Shown: positions 33,220 through 41,285 of the stretch, piece after piece
How the letters are laid out: each line of letters opens with the position of its first letter
How positions within the stretch are numbered: position 1 is the first letter of the stretch
Assembly (NCBI RefSeq): GCF_029893585.1
Contig: NZ_JARXYX010000038.1
Location: forward strand, 1 to 64,000
Reading direction: 5' to 3'
DNA from: Streptomyces sp. LBL
GTDB lineage: Bacteria > Actinomycetota > Actinomycetes > Streptomycetales > Streptomycetaceae
Length of the DNA stretch: 64,000 nucleotides
The notes under the pieces: model-generated
What the model was told of the DNA's origin: nothing
The model's database searches: none
The model's input: the letters and a program-made list of their open reading frames with translations, nothing else
Made by a program: the position numbers and the translations under genes

Positions 33220-34917
33220 GTGCGCTTGTTCCCAAACTTGCAGAAGATCCAGAAGCACCCGAGAACTTCCCCCCTGCAAGCTCCCCTACACCCCGCCGAT
33301 TTGTTTCAGAGGGCCCACATGGTGAGTGTTCAATCTCCTCCCGGTAGCCGTGAACTCCCGTACGCGCGCGTGCTGTTGCTGCCCTCCATAGCGATGGCCG
33401 CAGCCACCGGGGCCGCCGTCGCGCTGGTGACGGCACCGGCCCGGACGGCCGTCGGCTGGTGCGGCGCCCTCGCCACGTTGCTGGTGATCGCGACGGCGGC
33501 GGAAGCGGTCCGCCGCGGCCGGACCCTGCGCGACCTGCGCACGGAGCACGCCCGTCACTCCGCGTATCTGGAACGGCGGATCACCGGTCACGAGGAGGAG
33601 ATGACCCGCCTCGCCGAGGAGATCCTGCCGATCGCGCTGCAACTGCTGCGCGGCGGAAATTCCCCCGTAGAGGTGATTCGCCGCCTCGGCGACTTCGAGC
33701 CCGGCTGGCGTGAACTCCCCGAGGCCCAGGTGTCGTTGCTCCAGACGATGCTGACCGTCATCGACACGGAAGACGTCATGCGCGACGCCGCGCAGCGCTC
33801 CTTCGTCAGCATCGCCCGCCGCGTCCAGGCCATCGTCCACCAGCAGGCCGAAGAACTGCGGGAGATGGAGGAGGACCACGGCCGCAACCCCGAGGTCTTC
33901 ACCGACCTGCTGCGCATCGACCACGGCACCGCGCTGATCGGCCGGCTCGCCGACTCCATCTCCGTCCTCGGCGGCGGCCGTCCCGGTCGTCAGTGGCCCG
34001 AGCCGGTCGCGCTCTACAGCGTGCTGCGCGGCGCCATGTCCCGGATCCTGGAGTACAACCGCATCGACCTGACCTCCATCGCCAAGGTCAACGTCAAGGG
34101 CACCGCCGTCGAACCCGTCATCCACGCGGCGGCCGAACTCCTCGACAACGCCACCCGCTACTCGCCCCCGCAGACCAAGGTGCACGTCACCGCCACCGAG
34201 GTACAGACCGGCGTCTGCATCGAGATCGAGGACGCCGGCGTCAGCCTCAGCGAGGAAGCGCGCCTGCGGGCCGAGGGCATGCTGGAGCGCGCCATGGCCG
34301 GCGTCGACCTGCAGGACCTCGGCGAGGCGCCGCGCCTCGGCCTCGCCGTCGTGGGCCGCCTGTGCCGCACGTACAACATGCAGGTCTCGCTGCGTACCTC
34401 CGCGTACGGCGGGGTCCGCGCCATCCTTGTCGTGCCCAGCGACATGCTCACCTCCGAACCCGGCGTCGGACTCGCCCACGGTATCGGCGCCACGGCCGTG
34501 CCCCGGCCCGAACTCGGCGCGCTCCCCGGCCCCAAGCGCACGGTCAAGAACCGCCGCCCCACCAGCCCCAAGCACGTCACTCCGGTTTCCATGGAGGACG
34601 ACGTCCCCGAGGTCACCGAGTGGACCGCCAACGGACTGCCGCAGCGCCGCAGCCGGGTCAAGACCTCGCTCACCCAGCGCTACGCCGAGCAGGCCGCCAT
34701 CGAGCAGGCCGAAAGGGAGGGCCGGCCGACCATCTGGTCGACCGCCGAGCGCGAGCCCGAACCCGAGCCGGAGCCCGCGGAGAAAATCCCCGACACCCCG
34801 CCGGGCCTGTGGGTCCAGGCGTTCTTCGACGGACTCAAGCGCCCGGACCCCACCGCATTCACCCAGCCGACAGAACCGGCCCACGCCGAGGCCGACGACG
34901 AGAAGGACCTCAAGTGA
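33220..34917 (+). CDS. cvnA9: Conservon histidine-kinase-like membrane protein (CvnA9/RarA)
   Basis: A 565-residue sensor-like protein. Two hydrophobic segments (ARVLLLPSIAMAAATGAAVALV and VGWCGALATLLVIATAA, about 50-95) are followed by a helical region and a GHKL ATPase domain (about 285-400: AAAELLDNATRYSPPQTKVHV, IEIEDAGVSLS, GLAVVGRLCR). A canonical phospho-acceptor His box is not evident. The last 150 residues are acidic and disordered. In S. coelicolor the rar conservon acts like a G-protein-coupled complex affecting aerial growth. GTG 33220 has GAGGT upstream; ATG 33319 is an alternative. Its stop overlaps cvnB9 as GTGA. Confidence 0.9.
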   Translation: MRLFPNLQKIQKHPRTSPLQAPLHPADLFQRAHMVSVQSPPGSRELPYARVLLLPSIAMAAATGAAVALVTAPARTAVGWCGALATLLVIATAAEAVRRGRTLRDLRTEHARHSAYLERRITGHEEEMTRLAEEILPIALQLLRGGNSPVEVIRRLGDFEPGWRELPEAQVSLLQTMLTVIDTEDVMRDAAQRSFVSIARRVQAIVHQQAEELREMEEDHGRNPEVFTDLLRIDHGTALIGRLADSISVLGGGRPGRQWPEPVALYSVLRGAMSRILEYNRIDLTSIAKVNVKGTAVEPVIHAAAELLDNATRYSPPQTKVHVTATEVQTGVCIEIEDAGVSLSEEARLRAEGMLERAMAGVDLQDLGEAPRLGLAVVGRLCRTYNMQVSLRTSAYGGVRAILVVPSDMLTSEPGVGLAHGIGATAVPRPELGALPGPKRTVKNRRPTSPKHVTPVSMEDDVPEVTEWTANGLPQRRSRVKTSLTQRYAEQAAIEQAEREGRPTIWSTAEREPEPEPEPAEKIPDTPPGLWVQAFFDGLKRPDPTAFTQPTEPAHAEADDEKDLK

Positions 34918-35321
34918 TCCAGCAGCGCGGCAACTTCGACTGGATGCTCCAGGACCTCGCCAAGGGCGTGCCGGGCATCCAGATGATCGTGGTGCTCTCC
35001 GCCGACGGCCTGCGCATCGCCCGCCACGGCGGCGACCCGGACACCGCCGACCGCGTCGCCGCGGCCTGCGCGGGCCTGCAGAGCCTGGCCGGTGCCGTCG
35101 CCCAGGAGATCCCGGGCAGCGAGGGCGAGATGAAGATGGTCCTCATCGAGATCCACGGCGGCTACTTCTACCTGATGGCCGCGGGCCCCAACGCCTACCT
35201 CGCGGTGCTCTCCGACGTACGCGCCGAACCCGGCTACATGAGCGCCCGCATGAGCGACCTGGTCATCCGGATCGGCGCGCATCTCACCAGCCCGCCGAGG
35301 CGCAACGGGCAGACCGTATGA
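34914..35321 (+). CDS. cvnB9: Roadblock/LC7-domain protein (CvnB9/RarB)
   Basis: A 135-residue single-domain roadblock/LC7 protein (NFDWMLQDLAKGVPGIQMIVVLSADGLRIARHGG ... FYLMAAGPNAYLAVLSD), the family that binds and regulates Ras-like GTPases such as MglA, here presumably CvnD9. GTG start overlaps the cvnA9 stop (GTGA) and its own stop overlaps the cvnC9 start (ATGA), indicating translational coupling and matched stoichiometry. Confidence 0.94.
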   Translation: MIQQRGNFDWMLQDLAKGVPGIQMIVVLSADGLRIARHGGDPDTADRVAAACAGLQSLAGAVAQEIPGSEGEMKMVLIEIHGGYFYLMAAGPNAYLAVLSDVRAEPGYMSARMSDLVIRIGAHLTSPPRRNGQTV

Positions 35322-35758
35322 CTCCTCCGCAACGCCGGCGGCGATATCCCCAGCAGGAACCCGAGCCGTACATCAGGGCGGAACCCGAACCGACGCCCCC
35401 GCCCGAGGTGCAGCAGCTTCCCGAAGGGGAGAAGAAGAACCCCGAGCGGCTGTACGTGATCACCGGTCCGGACGGCGCCGAGCGTACCGAACTCGACCTG
35501 GTCACGTTGATCGTGGCGAGCGCCGACCCGCCGCCCTCCGCCACGCCCGAGCAGGCGGCGCTGCTCCGGCTGTGTACGGCCCCCCTGTCCGTGGCCGAGC
35601 TGTCGGCCTATCTGAGCCTGCCGTTCAGCGTGGTGACCGTGCTGATCACCGAGCTGCTGACGGCCGAACTGGTCACGGCGCGCGCCCCGGTCGTCCGCCA
35701 GGCGCTGGCCGACCGTTCTCTCCTCGAAGCGGTGATGCATGGACTTCAAAAGCTCTGA
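35318..35758 (+). CDS. cvnC9: DUF742 protein (CvnC9/RarC)
   Basis: A 146-residue conservon component. The N-terminal ~45 residues are Pro/Glu-rich and disordered; the rest (LYVITGPDGAERTELDLVTLIV ... LCTAPLSVAELSAYLSLPFSVVTVLITELLTAELV) is the DUF742 winged-helix-like domain. It contributes to the membrane-associated complex with the ATPase, roadblock and GTPase components in S. coelicolor. The 3' end overlaps cvnD9 by 20 bases. Confidence 0.93.
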   Translation: MTPPQRRRRYPQQEPEPYIRAEPEPTPPPEVQQLPEGEKKNPERLYVITGPDGAERTELDLVTLIVASADPPPSATPEQAALLRLCTAPLSVAELSAYLSLPFSVVTVLITELLTAELVTARAPVVRQALADRSLLEAVMHGLQKL

Positions 35759-36359
35759 CACCGTCACGGGCCCCCGGAAGGAGGACCAGCTCCCGCACAC
35801 CGCCCAGGCGGCGGTGAAGATCGTCATCGTGGGCGGCTTCGGTGTCGGGAAGACCACCATGGTCGGCTCGGTCAGCGAGATCAAACCGCTGACCACCGAG
35901 GAGACCATGACGCAGGCCGGCGTCGGCGTCGACGACGACTACGGCTCCGAGTCCAAGACGGCCACCACGGTGGCGATGGACTTCGGCCGCATCAGCATCA
36001 CCGACCAACTCGTGCTGTACCTCTTCGGCACCCCCGGCCAGGAACGCTTCTGGTTCCTGTGGAACGGCCTGTTCGAGGGGGCGCTGGGCGCGGTCGTGCT
36101 GATCGACACCCGCCGGCTGGAGGTCAGCTTCGACGTCATGGGACGCCTGGAGGAGCGCGGCGTGCCCTTCATCGTCGCCGTCAACTCCTTCCCGGGTGCG
36201 CCCCGTTACCCCGTCGAGGAGCTGCGCACCGCGCTCGACCTGAGCGAGGACATCCCCATCGTCGACTGCGACGCGCGCCGCCGCGCCTCCAGCCGCGACA
36301 CCCTGATGACCCTCATGCACTTCCTGCACTCCCTCGCCACGCCGGGCGCGCTGAGGTGA
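35739..36359 (+). CDS. cvnD9: Ras-like GTPase (CvnD9/RarD)
   Basis: A 206-residue small GTPase. P-loop GGFGVGKTT near residue 32, switch II region LFGTPGQERF (about 94-103) and NSFPG at the position of the NKxD specificity motif (about 149-153), which is a family variation. ATG 35739 lies inside cvnC9. It is thought to cycle between GDP and GTP under control of the roadblock and ATPase partners. Confidence 0.94.
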   Translation: MDFKSSDTVTGPRKEDQLPHTAQAAVKIVIVGGFGVGKTTMVGSVSEIKPLTTEETMTQAGVGVDDDYGSESKTATTVAMDFGRISITDQLVLYLFGTPGQERFWFLWNGLFEGALGAVVLIDTRRLEVSFDVMGRLEERGVPFIVAVNSFPGAPRYPVEELRTALDLSEDIPIVDCDARRRASSRDTLMTLMHFLHSLATPGALR

Positions 36360-36555
36360 CCGCCGCACCCGACCAGGCGTCCCCGTGCGGACAAAGGCAA
36401 CACCGGTGCGGACACAGCCACCCGTACAGATATGGGCAACCCCCGTACAGACCTGCGTGCTCGTACAGACGTGGGCGAAACTCGCACATATGTACGCATC
36501 ATGCGTCGACCTACCTACCAGACACGGACACCGGATCCACTTCGGAGCGATCACT
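36360..36555. repeat. Array of five imperfect 18-21 bp repeats before the P450 gene
   Basis: GTGCGG/GTACAG cores recur at 36385, 36406, 36424, 36445 and 36463, with spacings of 21, 18, 21 and 18 bases, about two helical turns each, in the gap between cvnD9 and cvnE9. No gene is seen. The regular phasing suggests binding sites on one face of the DNA. Confidence 0.6.
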
Positions 36556-38112
36556 GTGACGCCTGAATCCCACTCCCTGATCGGTACGGACCCCGGCCTC
36601 GCCCCACCGCCCGGCTGCCCCGCCCACGGCCGCGGCCCCGGCGGGCTGCGCCGGCTCCACGGTCCCGACGCGGAGGACCTCGGCTCCCTGTACGAACAAC
36701 TGCGGGAGGAACACGGCCCGGTGGCGCCGGTGCTGCTCCACGACGACGTGCCGATGTGGGTCGTGCTCGGCCACGCCGAGAACCTGCACATGGTGCGTAC
36801 GCCCTCGCAGTACTGCCGGGACAGCCGCATCTGGACCCCGCTCCTGGACGGCCTGGTCAAGCCCGATCACCCGCTCATGCCGCACATCGCCTGGCAGCCC
36901 ATCGCCGCCCACGCCGAGGGCGACGAGCATCTGAGGCTGCGTGGCGCGGTCAACGGCGCCATCTCGACCATCGACCCCCGCGGTGTCCGCCGGCACATCA
37001 ACCGCTACACCCAGCGCCTGGTCAACCGGTTCTGCGAGGAGGGCACCGCCGATCTGGTCAGCCAGTTCGCCGAGCACCTGCCGATGGCCGTGATGTGCGA
37101 GACCCTCGGCATGCCCGAGGAGTACAACGACCGGATCGTGCAGGCCGCCCGCGACATGCTCCGCGGCACCGAGACCGCCATCGCCAGCAACGCGTACATC
37201 ATGGACGCCCTTGGCCGGCTCACCACCCGCCGTCGTGCCCGTCCCGAGGAGGACTTCACCAGCTACCTCATCACCCACCCGGCACGGCTCACCGACGACG
37301 AGGTCCGCGAGCACCTGCGCCTCGTGCTCATCGCCGCGTACGAGGCCACCGCCAACCTCATCGCCAACGTGCTGCGCATGGTGCTCACCGACCCGCGCTT
37401 CCGCGCCCAGCTCAACGGCGGCCAGATGACGGTGCCGGAGGCGGTCGAGCAGTCCCTGTGGAACGAGCCGCCGTTCAGCGCGATCTTCGCGTACTTCGCC
37501 AAGCAGGACACGGAGTTGGGCGGCCAGCACATCCGCAGGGGTGACGGACTGCTCTTCGGTATCGCCCCGGGCAACGTCGACCCCCGGGTGCGGCCCGACC
37601 TCTCCGCCCACATGCAGGGCAACCGCTCCCACCTCGCCTTCGGCGGCGGGCCGCACGAGTGCCCCGGCCAGGACATCGGCCGTGCCATCGCCGACACGGG
37701 TGTGGACGCGCTGATGATGCGGCTGCCGGACGTCGAACTCGAATGCGACGAGGACGAGTTGACCTGGACGGAGTCCATGTCCTCACGCCACCTGGCGGAG
37801 CTCCCGGTGCGGTTCGCGCCGAAGCCGCCGCAGGATGTGATGCTCACGCCGGGTCACCTGCCGGTCCCGCCGCAGCGTAACGCCTGGCAGGTCGGCACGC
37901 ACCGGCCGGAACGGCCACACGCGGCCCAACCGGCACCGCAACCGCAATCGCCATCAGCACGGCAACCGCAATCGCCATCAGCACGGCAACCGGCACGGCA
38001 ACCAGCACCGCAACCGGCCGCCGTCCCGCCGCCACAGCCCGCCCCGGTGCCCGAACCGGCCCGCCCGCAGGGCGCCTGGCGGCGCTTCCTGCGCTGGTGG
38101 CGCGGCTACTGA
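36556..38112 (+). CDS. cvnE9: Cytochrome P450 lacking the ExxR motif (CYP157-like, CvnE9/RarE)
   Basis: A 518-residue conservon-linked P450. The haem-binding loop FGGGPHECPGQ has Cys369 as the thiolate ligand. The I-helix reads LIAAYEATAN, without the usual E/D-T pair. At the K-helix, where nearly all P450s have ExxR, it has E298-QSLW, the variant described for the CYP157 family of S. coelicolor. The last ~90 residues are a Pro/Gln/Ala-rich tail with 24-base DNA repeats, ending in RRFLRWWRGY. GTG 36556 has GGAGCG upstream. The stop overlaps the convergent rluA-type gene by seven bases. The substrate is unknown. Confidence 0.92.
   Translation: MTPESHSLIGTDPGLAPPPGCPAHGRGPGGLRRLHGPDAEDLGSLYEQLREEHGPVAPVLLHDDVPMWVVLGHAENLHMVRTPSQYCRDSRIWTPLLDGLVKPDHPLMPHIAWQPIAAHAEGDEHLRLRGAVNGAISTIDPRGVRRHINRYTQRLVNRFCEEGTADLVSQFAEHLPMAVMCETLGMPEEYNDRIVQAARDMLRGTETAIASNAYIMDALGRLTTRRRARPEEDFTSYLITHPARLTDDEVREHLRLVLIAAYEATANLIANVLRMVLTDPRFRAQLNGGQMTVPEAVEQSLWNEPPFSAIFAYFAKQDTELGGQHIRRGDGLLFGIAPGNVDPRVRPDLSAHMQGNRSHLAFGGGPHECPGQDIGRAIADTGVDALMMRLPDVELECDEDELTWTESMSSRHLAELPVRFAPKPPQDVMLTPGHLPVPPQRNAWQVGTHRPERPHAAQPAPQPQSPSARQPQSPSARQPARQPAPQPAAVPPPQPAPVPEPARPQGAWRRFLRWWRGY
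37941..37988 (+). repeat. Two 24-bp tandem repeats in the P450 tail
   Basis: Exact copies at 37941-37964 and 37965-37988 encode QPQSPSAR twice in the Pro/Gln-rich C-terminal extension of the P450. Confidence 0.9.
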
Positions 38113-39230
38113 CCGGCGGACCCCGCGTCGTACGGCGCGGCCCAGTCGTCGTACGACGTCCAGGCCTCCAGGACCCGCCCGCTCCGGAACCGGTGCTCCA
38201 CCCCGGTGACCGGATCGGTGAACTCCAGGCACCGCGCCAGCAGTTGGAGCGGACGCCGGAAATCACCGGCGGGCACGGGGCCGGTCACCACGGGGTAGAG
38301 CGGGTCGCCGAGGATCGGTACGCCGAGCGCGTTCATGTGGACCCGCAGCTGGTGGGTCTGGCCGGTGGCGGGAGTGAGCCGGTACCGGCCGAGGCGGGTC
38401 CGGTCGGGTCTGCCGGTCCCGTCGGGTCTGCCGGTCCCGTCGGATCGGCGGGTCCCCTCGGGCGTTGCGGTTCCGTCGGGTCTGCAAGCCCCGGTGGGCC
38501 TGTCCGGTCCGGGAGATCCGGTGGGGCCGCCGGCCCCACCGGGTTCGTCACCCTCACGGAGCTCGGTCAGCTCGACGCGGCTGACCGCGTTCGGCTCGCC
38601 CTCCACCTCATAGGCGGCCGGCACGCCTCGCTCCTTCACGATCCGGCTGCGCACCGTCCGGGGCAGGGCGAGCCCCGGATCGTACGGGGCGATCGCCTCG
38701 TACTCCTTGTGTATGCGCCGGTCGCGGAACAGTGCCTGATAGGCGCCCCGTTCCTCGGGCCGTACGGTGAACAGCACCAGCCCGGCGGTGAGCCGGTCCA
38801 GTCGGTGGGCGGCGCCGAGCGCGGGGATGTCCAGCTCCCGGCGGAGACGGGCGAGCACGGTCTGGGTGACATGGCTGCCGCGTGGGGTGGTGGCCAGGAA
38901 GTGCGGCTTGTCGGCGACGACGATGTGCTCGTCCCGGTGGACGACCTCCACCGGGAACGGCACCGGCACCTCGGCGCGCAGTTCCCGGTGGAACCACACG
39001 AGCATCCCGGGCATGTACGCCGTGTCCGGGGCCACTGCCCGCCCGTCCGTCCCCACGACCTGCCCCGCGTCGAACATCCCCTCGACGACACCGGAGTCCG
39101 CCGCGAGTCGCTCCACCAGATGCTCGCGCACCGTGGCCCACGACCCCTCGGCGGGCAACCGCACCCGCACCGGATCCACCCCTTCGCGCTGAGGCAGGGG
39201 AGAGGGCGGGATCCGGCGCTTGCGTCTCAT
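38106..39230 (-). CDS. RluA-family pseudouridine synthase
   Basis: A 374-residue RNA pseudouridine synthase. The catalytic signature is AAHRLDRLTAGLVLF, with the catalytic Asp, preceded by an S4-like N-terminal part and KPHFLATTPRGSHV. A ~45-residue Gly/Pro/Arg/Thr-rich repeat insertion (GGAGGPTGSPGPDRPTG... DGTGRPDGTG) splits the domain before RYRLTPATGQTHQLRVHMNALG. ATG 39230 gives a normal N-terminus; upstream in-frame sequence is not conserved-looking. Converges on the P450 gene with a seven-base overlap. The RNA target cannot be told. Confidence 0.88.
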   Translation of the reverse strand: MRRKRRIPPSPLPQREGVDPVRVRLPAEGSWATVREHLVERLAADSGVVEGMFDAGQVVGTDGRAVAPDTAYMPGMLVWFHRELRAEVPVPFPVEVVHRDEHIVVADKPHFLATTPRGSHVTQTVLARLRRELDIPALGAAHRLDRLTAGLVLFTVRPEERGAYQALFRDRRIHKEYEAIAPYDPGLALPRTVRSRIVKERGVPAAYEVEGEPNAVSRVELTELREGDEPGGAGGPTGSPGPDRPTGACRPDGTATPEGTRRSDGTGRPDGTGRPDRTRLGRYRLTPATGQTHQLRVHMNALGVPILGDPLYPVVTGPVPAGDFRRPLQLLARCLEFTDPVTGVEHRFRSGRVLEAWTSYDDWAAPYDAGSAGQ

Positions 39231-39307
39231 CACCGGCCAGCGTAGACGCTGCTCACACCGGGGACGGCCTCGGGAGATCCGGATGCGCCTGGCCTGGGGC
39301 GGGCTGC

Positions 39308-40882
39308 TCAGGCGACCTGCGCGGGGGCCGCCGAGGGTGACCTTTCCGGAGCAGCGGGCCCCCGTTGTGCCTTCCAGGCCCGGTATCCGGCACCTGCGCC
39401 TACGGTGACCAGCAGGAACAGTACGGTGAACCACTGGAAGTACCAGTGTCCGCCCGCCGGGTCGTACACCGCCGCCCGCGGCCAGGCCAGGTTGACCGTC
39501 ATGATCAGGCCGTAGAGAAGGGCGAGTGCGTTGACCGGGACGCCCCAGCGGCCGAGGGAGAAGAGCTTGGCGCCCGTCTCGTCGGTGCCCTCGTCAGTGC
39601 CCTCGACGGTGAACCCGCCGCGCAGACGGCGGACCAGGAGCGGGCCGGTGACCATGGCGTACGCCAGGTACAGCATCACGATGCAGGTGGTGCCGATGGC
39701 CAGGAACGCCTCCGGGGAGGCGAAGTTGAGCAGCAGGAGGACGGCCGCCAGTACGCCGACCACCAGGGCCGGGGCGCTCGGCATGCCCGTGCGCGGGTTG
39801 ACCTTCGCCAGGCGGCCGGAGAAGGGCAGTTGGCCGTCGCGGGCCATGGAGAACAGCATCCGGCAGGCCGCCGTCTGGATCGCCAGGGTGGCCACCGCGA
39901 TCGCCACCACCACGTCGGCCAGCAGGGCCCGCCCGACGCCGTCGCCCAGGCTGCTGGTGAGGACGTAGCTCAGGCCGTCGACCCCCAGGTGCCCGTCCGT
40001 GAGGCTGGGCGCGGCGAGGATGCCGCCGAGGACGATCAGGCCGCCGAGCAGACCGGCCGCGCCGAGCGCCGTGAGGATCGTGCGGGGCGCGGTGCGGCGG
40101 GGGTGGTGGGTCTCCTCGCTCATCTCGCCCGCGCTGTCGAAACCGATCATCACGTACGCCGCCGTGAACGAGCCCACCAGGAGGGCACCCAACAGACCGG
40201 ACTGGGCGGCGCCCTCGGTGTGGAAGGTGATGCCGGGGGAGCGCTCGGAGTGGGTCAGCAGCAGGACGACGATCAGGACGGCGCCGATGATCTCTGCGGT
40301 GACGCCGACGCGGTTGATCACCGACATCACCCGGTTGTCGAGGATGTTCACCAGTGTCGTCAACGCGAGCAGGATCACGCCGAGGACGGCCGCGTTGGCC
40401 GCGCCGTCCGCCGAGGTGGGCGCCGGGTCGGTGCCGATCAGCTGGAAGCCCGACCAGATCGCGGGCAGCACCATCTGGAGCGCCAGCGCGGCCGCCGCGA
40501 CCACCACGATCTGCCCGATCACCATGATCCAGCCGGCGAACCAGCCGAACGTGAGGTTCGACAGGCGCGACGACCACTGGTAGATCGCGCCCGAGATCGG
40601 ATAGCGCGCGGCCAGCTCGGCGAAGCAGGCGGCCACCATCAGCTGGCCGACGAGGACGACCGGCCAGGCCCAGAAGAAGACGGGGCCGCCGAACGCGTAC
40701 CCGAAGGCGAAGAACTGGAAGACGGTGGTCAGGACGGAGATGAAGGAGAAGCCGGCCGCGAACGACGCGTACCGGCCCAGGCTGCGGTGCAGTTCCTGGC
40801 GGTAGCCGAACTCGGTGAGGGAGCGGTCGTCGGGGGAGTGCGGCGGATCGGGGCGAATGTCGGAGGGGGCGGTTGTGGTCAC
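39308..40882 (-). CDS. APC-family amino acid/amine permease
   Basis: A 524-residue permease with about 12 membrane helices. The N-terminal part ASFAAGFSFISVLTTVFQFFAFGYAFGGPVFFW and AARYPISGAIYQWSSRLSN are typical of the GABA/choline-type APC branch often found beside urea- or guanidine-carboxylase genes. GTG 40882 (VTTTAPSDI) is chosen over an ATG at 40963, which lies in a hairpin. An operator-like palindrome related to the one before the DUF1989 operon lies upstream, so it may import guanidine, a related amine or a counter-substrate; this is inference. Confidence 0.85.
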   Translation of the reverse strand: MTTTAPSDIRPDPPHSPDDRSLTEFGYRQELHRSLGRYASFAAGFSFISVLTTVFQFFAFGYAFGGPVFFWAWPVVLVGQLMVAACFAELAARYPISGAIYQWSSRLSNLTFGWFAGWIMVIGQIVVVAAAALALQMVLPAIWSGFQLIGTDPAPTSADGAANAAVLGVILLALTTLVNILDNRVMSVINRVGVTAEIIGAVLIVVLLLTHSERSPGITFHTEGAAQSGLLGALLVGSFTAAYVMIGFDSAGEMSEETHHPRRTAPRTILTALGAAGLLGGLIVLGGILAAPSLTDGHLGVDGLSYVLTSSLGDGVGRALLADVVVAIAVATLAIQTAACRMLFSMARDGQLPFSGRLAKVNPRTGMPSAPALVVGVLAAVLLLLNFASPEAFLAIGTTCIVMLYLAYAMVTGPLLVRRLRGGFTVEGTDEGTDETGAKLFSLGRWGVPVNALALLYGLIMTVNLAWPRAAVYDPAGGHWYFQWFTVLFLLVTVGAGAGYRAWKAQRGPAAPERSPSAAPAQVA

Positions 40883-40926
40883 GGCGGCACCTGCCTTCGG
40901 CGCAGGAAGCGGGAGCGGAAGCCAGT

Positions 40927-40976
40927 GCCGCGACAGGCAATGTTCGCCCCGTCGCGCAAACATTGCCTGCCGCGGC
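40927..40976 (-). other. Long hairpin in the leader of the APC permease
   Basis: An 11-bp perfect inner stem (40934-40944 with 40959-40969), one mismatch, and a 6-bp outer stem (40927-40932 with 40971-40976), loop of 14 bases. It lies between the putative operator and the start codon, so it would be part of the mRNA leader. I do not recognise a known riboswitch in it. Confidence 0.7.
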
Positions 40977-40980
40977 CCTA

Positions 40981-41002
40981 GTTCCTGTCGGGTGACAGAA
41001 AT
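40981..41002. promoter_or_regulatory. Second copy of the CTGTCG/CGACAG palindrome, upstream of the permease
   Basis: GTTCCTGTCG-GG-TGACAGAAAT matches the palindrome at 32139-32160 at 17 of 22 positions and continues with TAGG, as there. In both cases the gene on the left is on the minus strand, so orientation relative to the controlled gene is the same. Confidence 0.6.
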
Positions 41003-41285
41003 TAGGGATCCGCTGTTTCGAAGGCGTCACGCGGGCGTGTCCGGGGCGGGCCCAAGTCCTCACGTACGTGCGGGACTCATTCGATCGCGATATACCGCGT
41101 CCGTCGCGAGTGGGAAACGATCGGCCCTCCTCGTCGGCGAGAAGTGGACGAGAAGGGCCTGACCATCCTGCTGAGGTGCTCAGCCGCGGGGGAGGGCTGC
41201 CGGCGCCGGCGGAGGTGTGGCTGTCGAGTGGCGGTCGATCCGTACGTTCCGTTCCCGCCGACGGTCGAGGTGACCGCGACGTGGG

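Larger units (their letters stand above)
40883..41285. other. Gap between APC permease and SIP genes
   Basis: No gene in these 403 bases. From left: the permease ribosome-binding site, a large hairpin (40927-40976), the CTGTCG/TGACAG palindrome (40981-41002), a CACGTACGTG palindrome (41061-41070), and TCGATCGCGATATA at about 41080-41093, which looks like half of a longer symmetric operator. Confidence 0.55.

Noticed and set aside
36383..36470. CRISPR-like array
   Set aside because: Repeats are only 6-11 bases and imperfect, with 12-15 base spacing and no cas genes; better explained as regulator sites.
36385..36555. N-terminal extension of the P450
   Set aside because: It translates the phased repeat array into low-complexity sequence and has no ribosome-binding site; GTG 36556 fits P450 topology.
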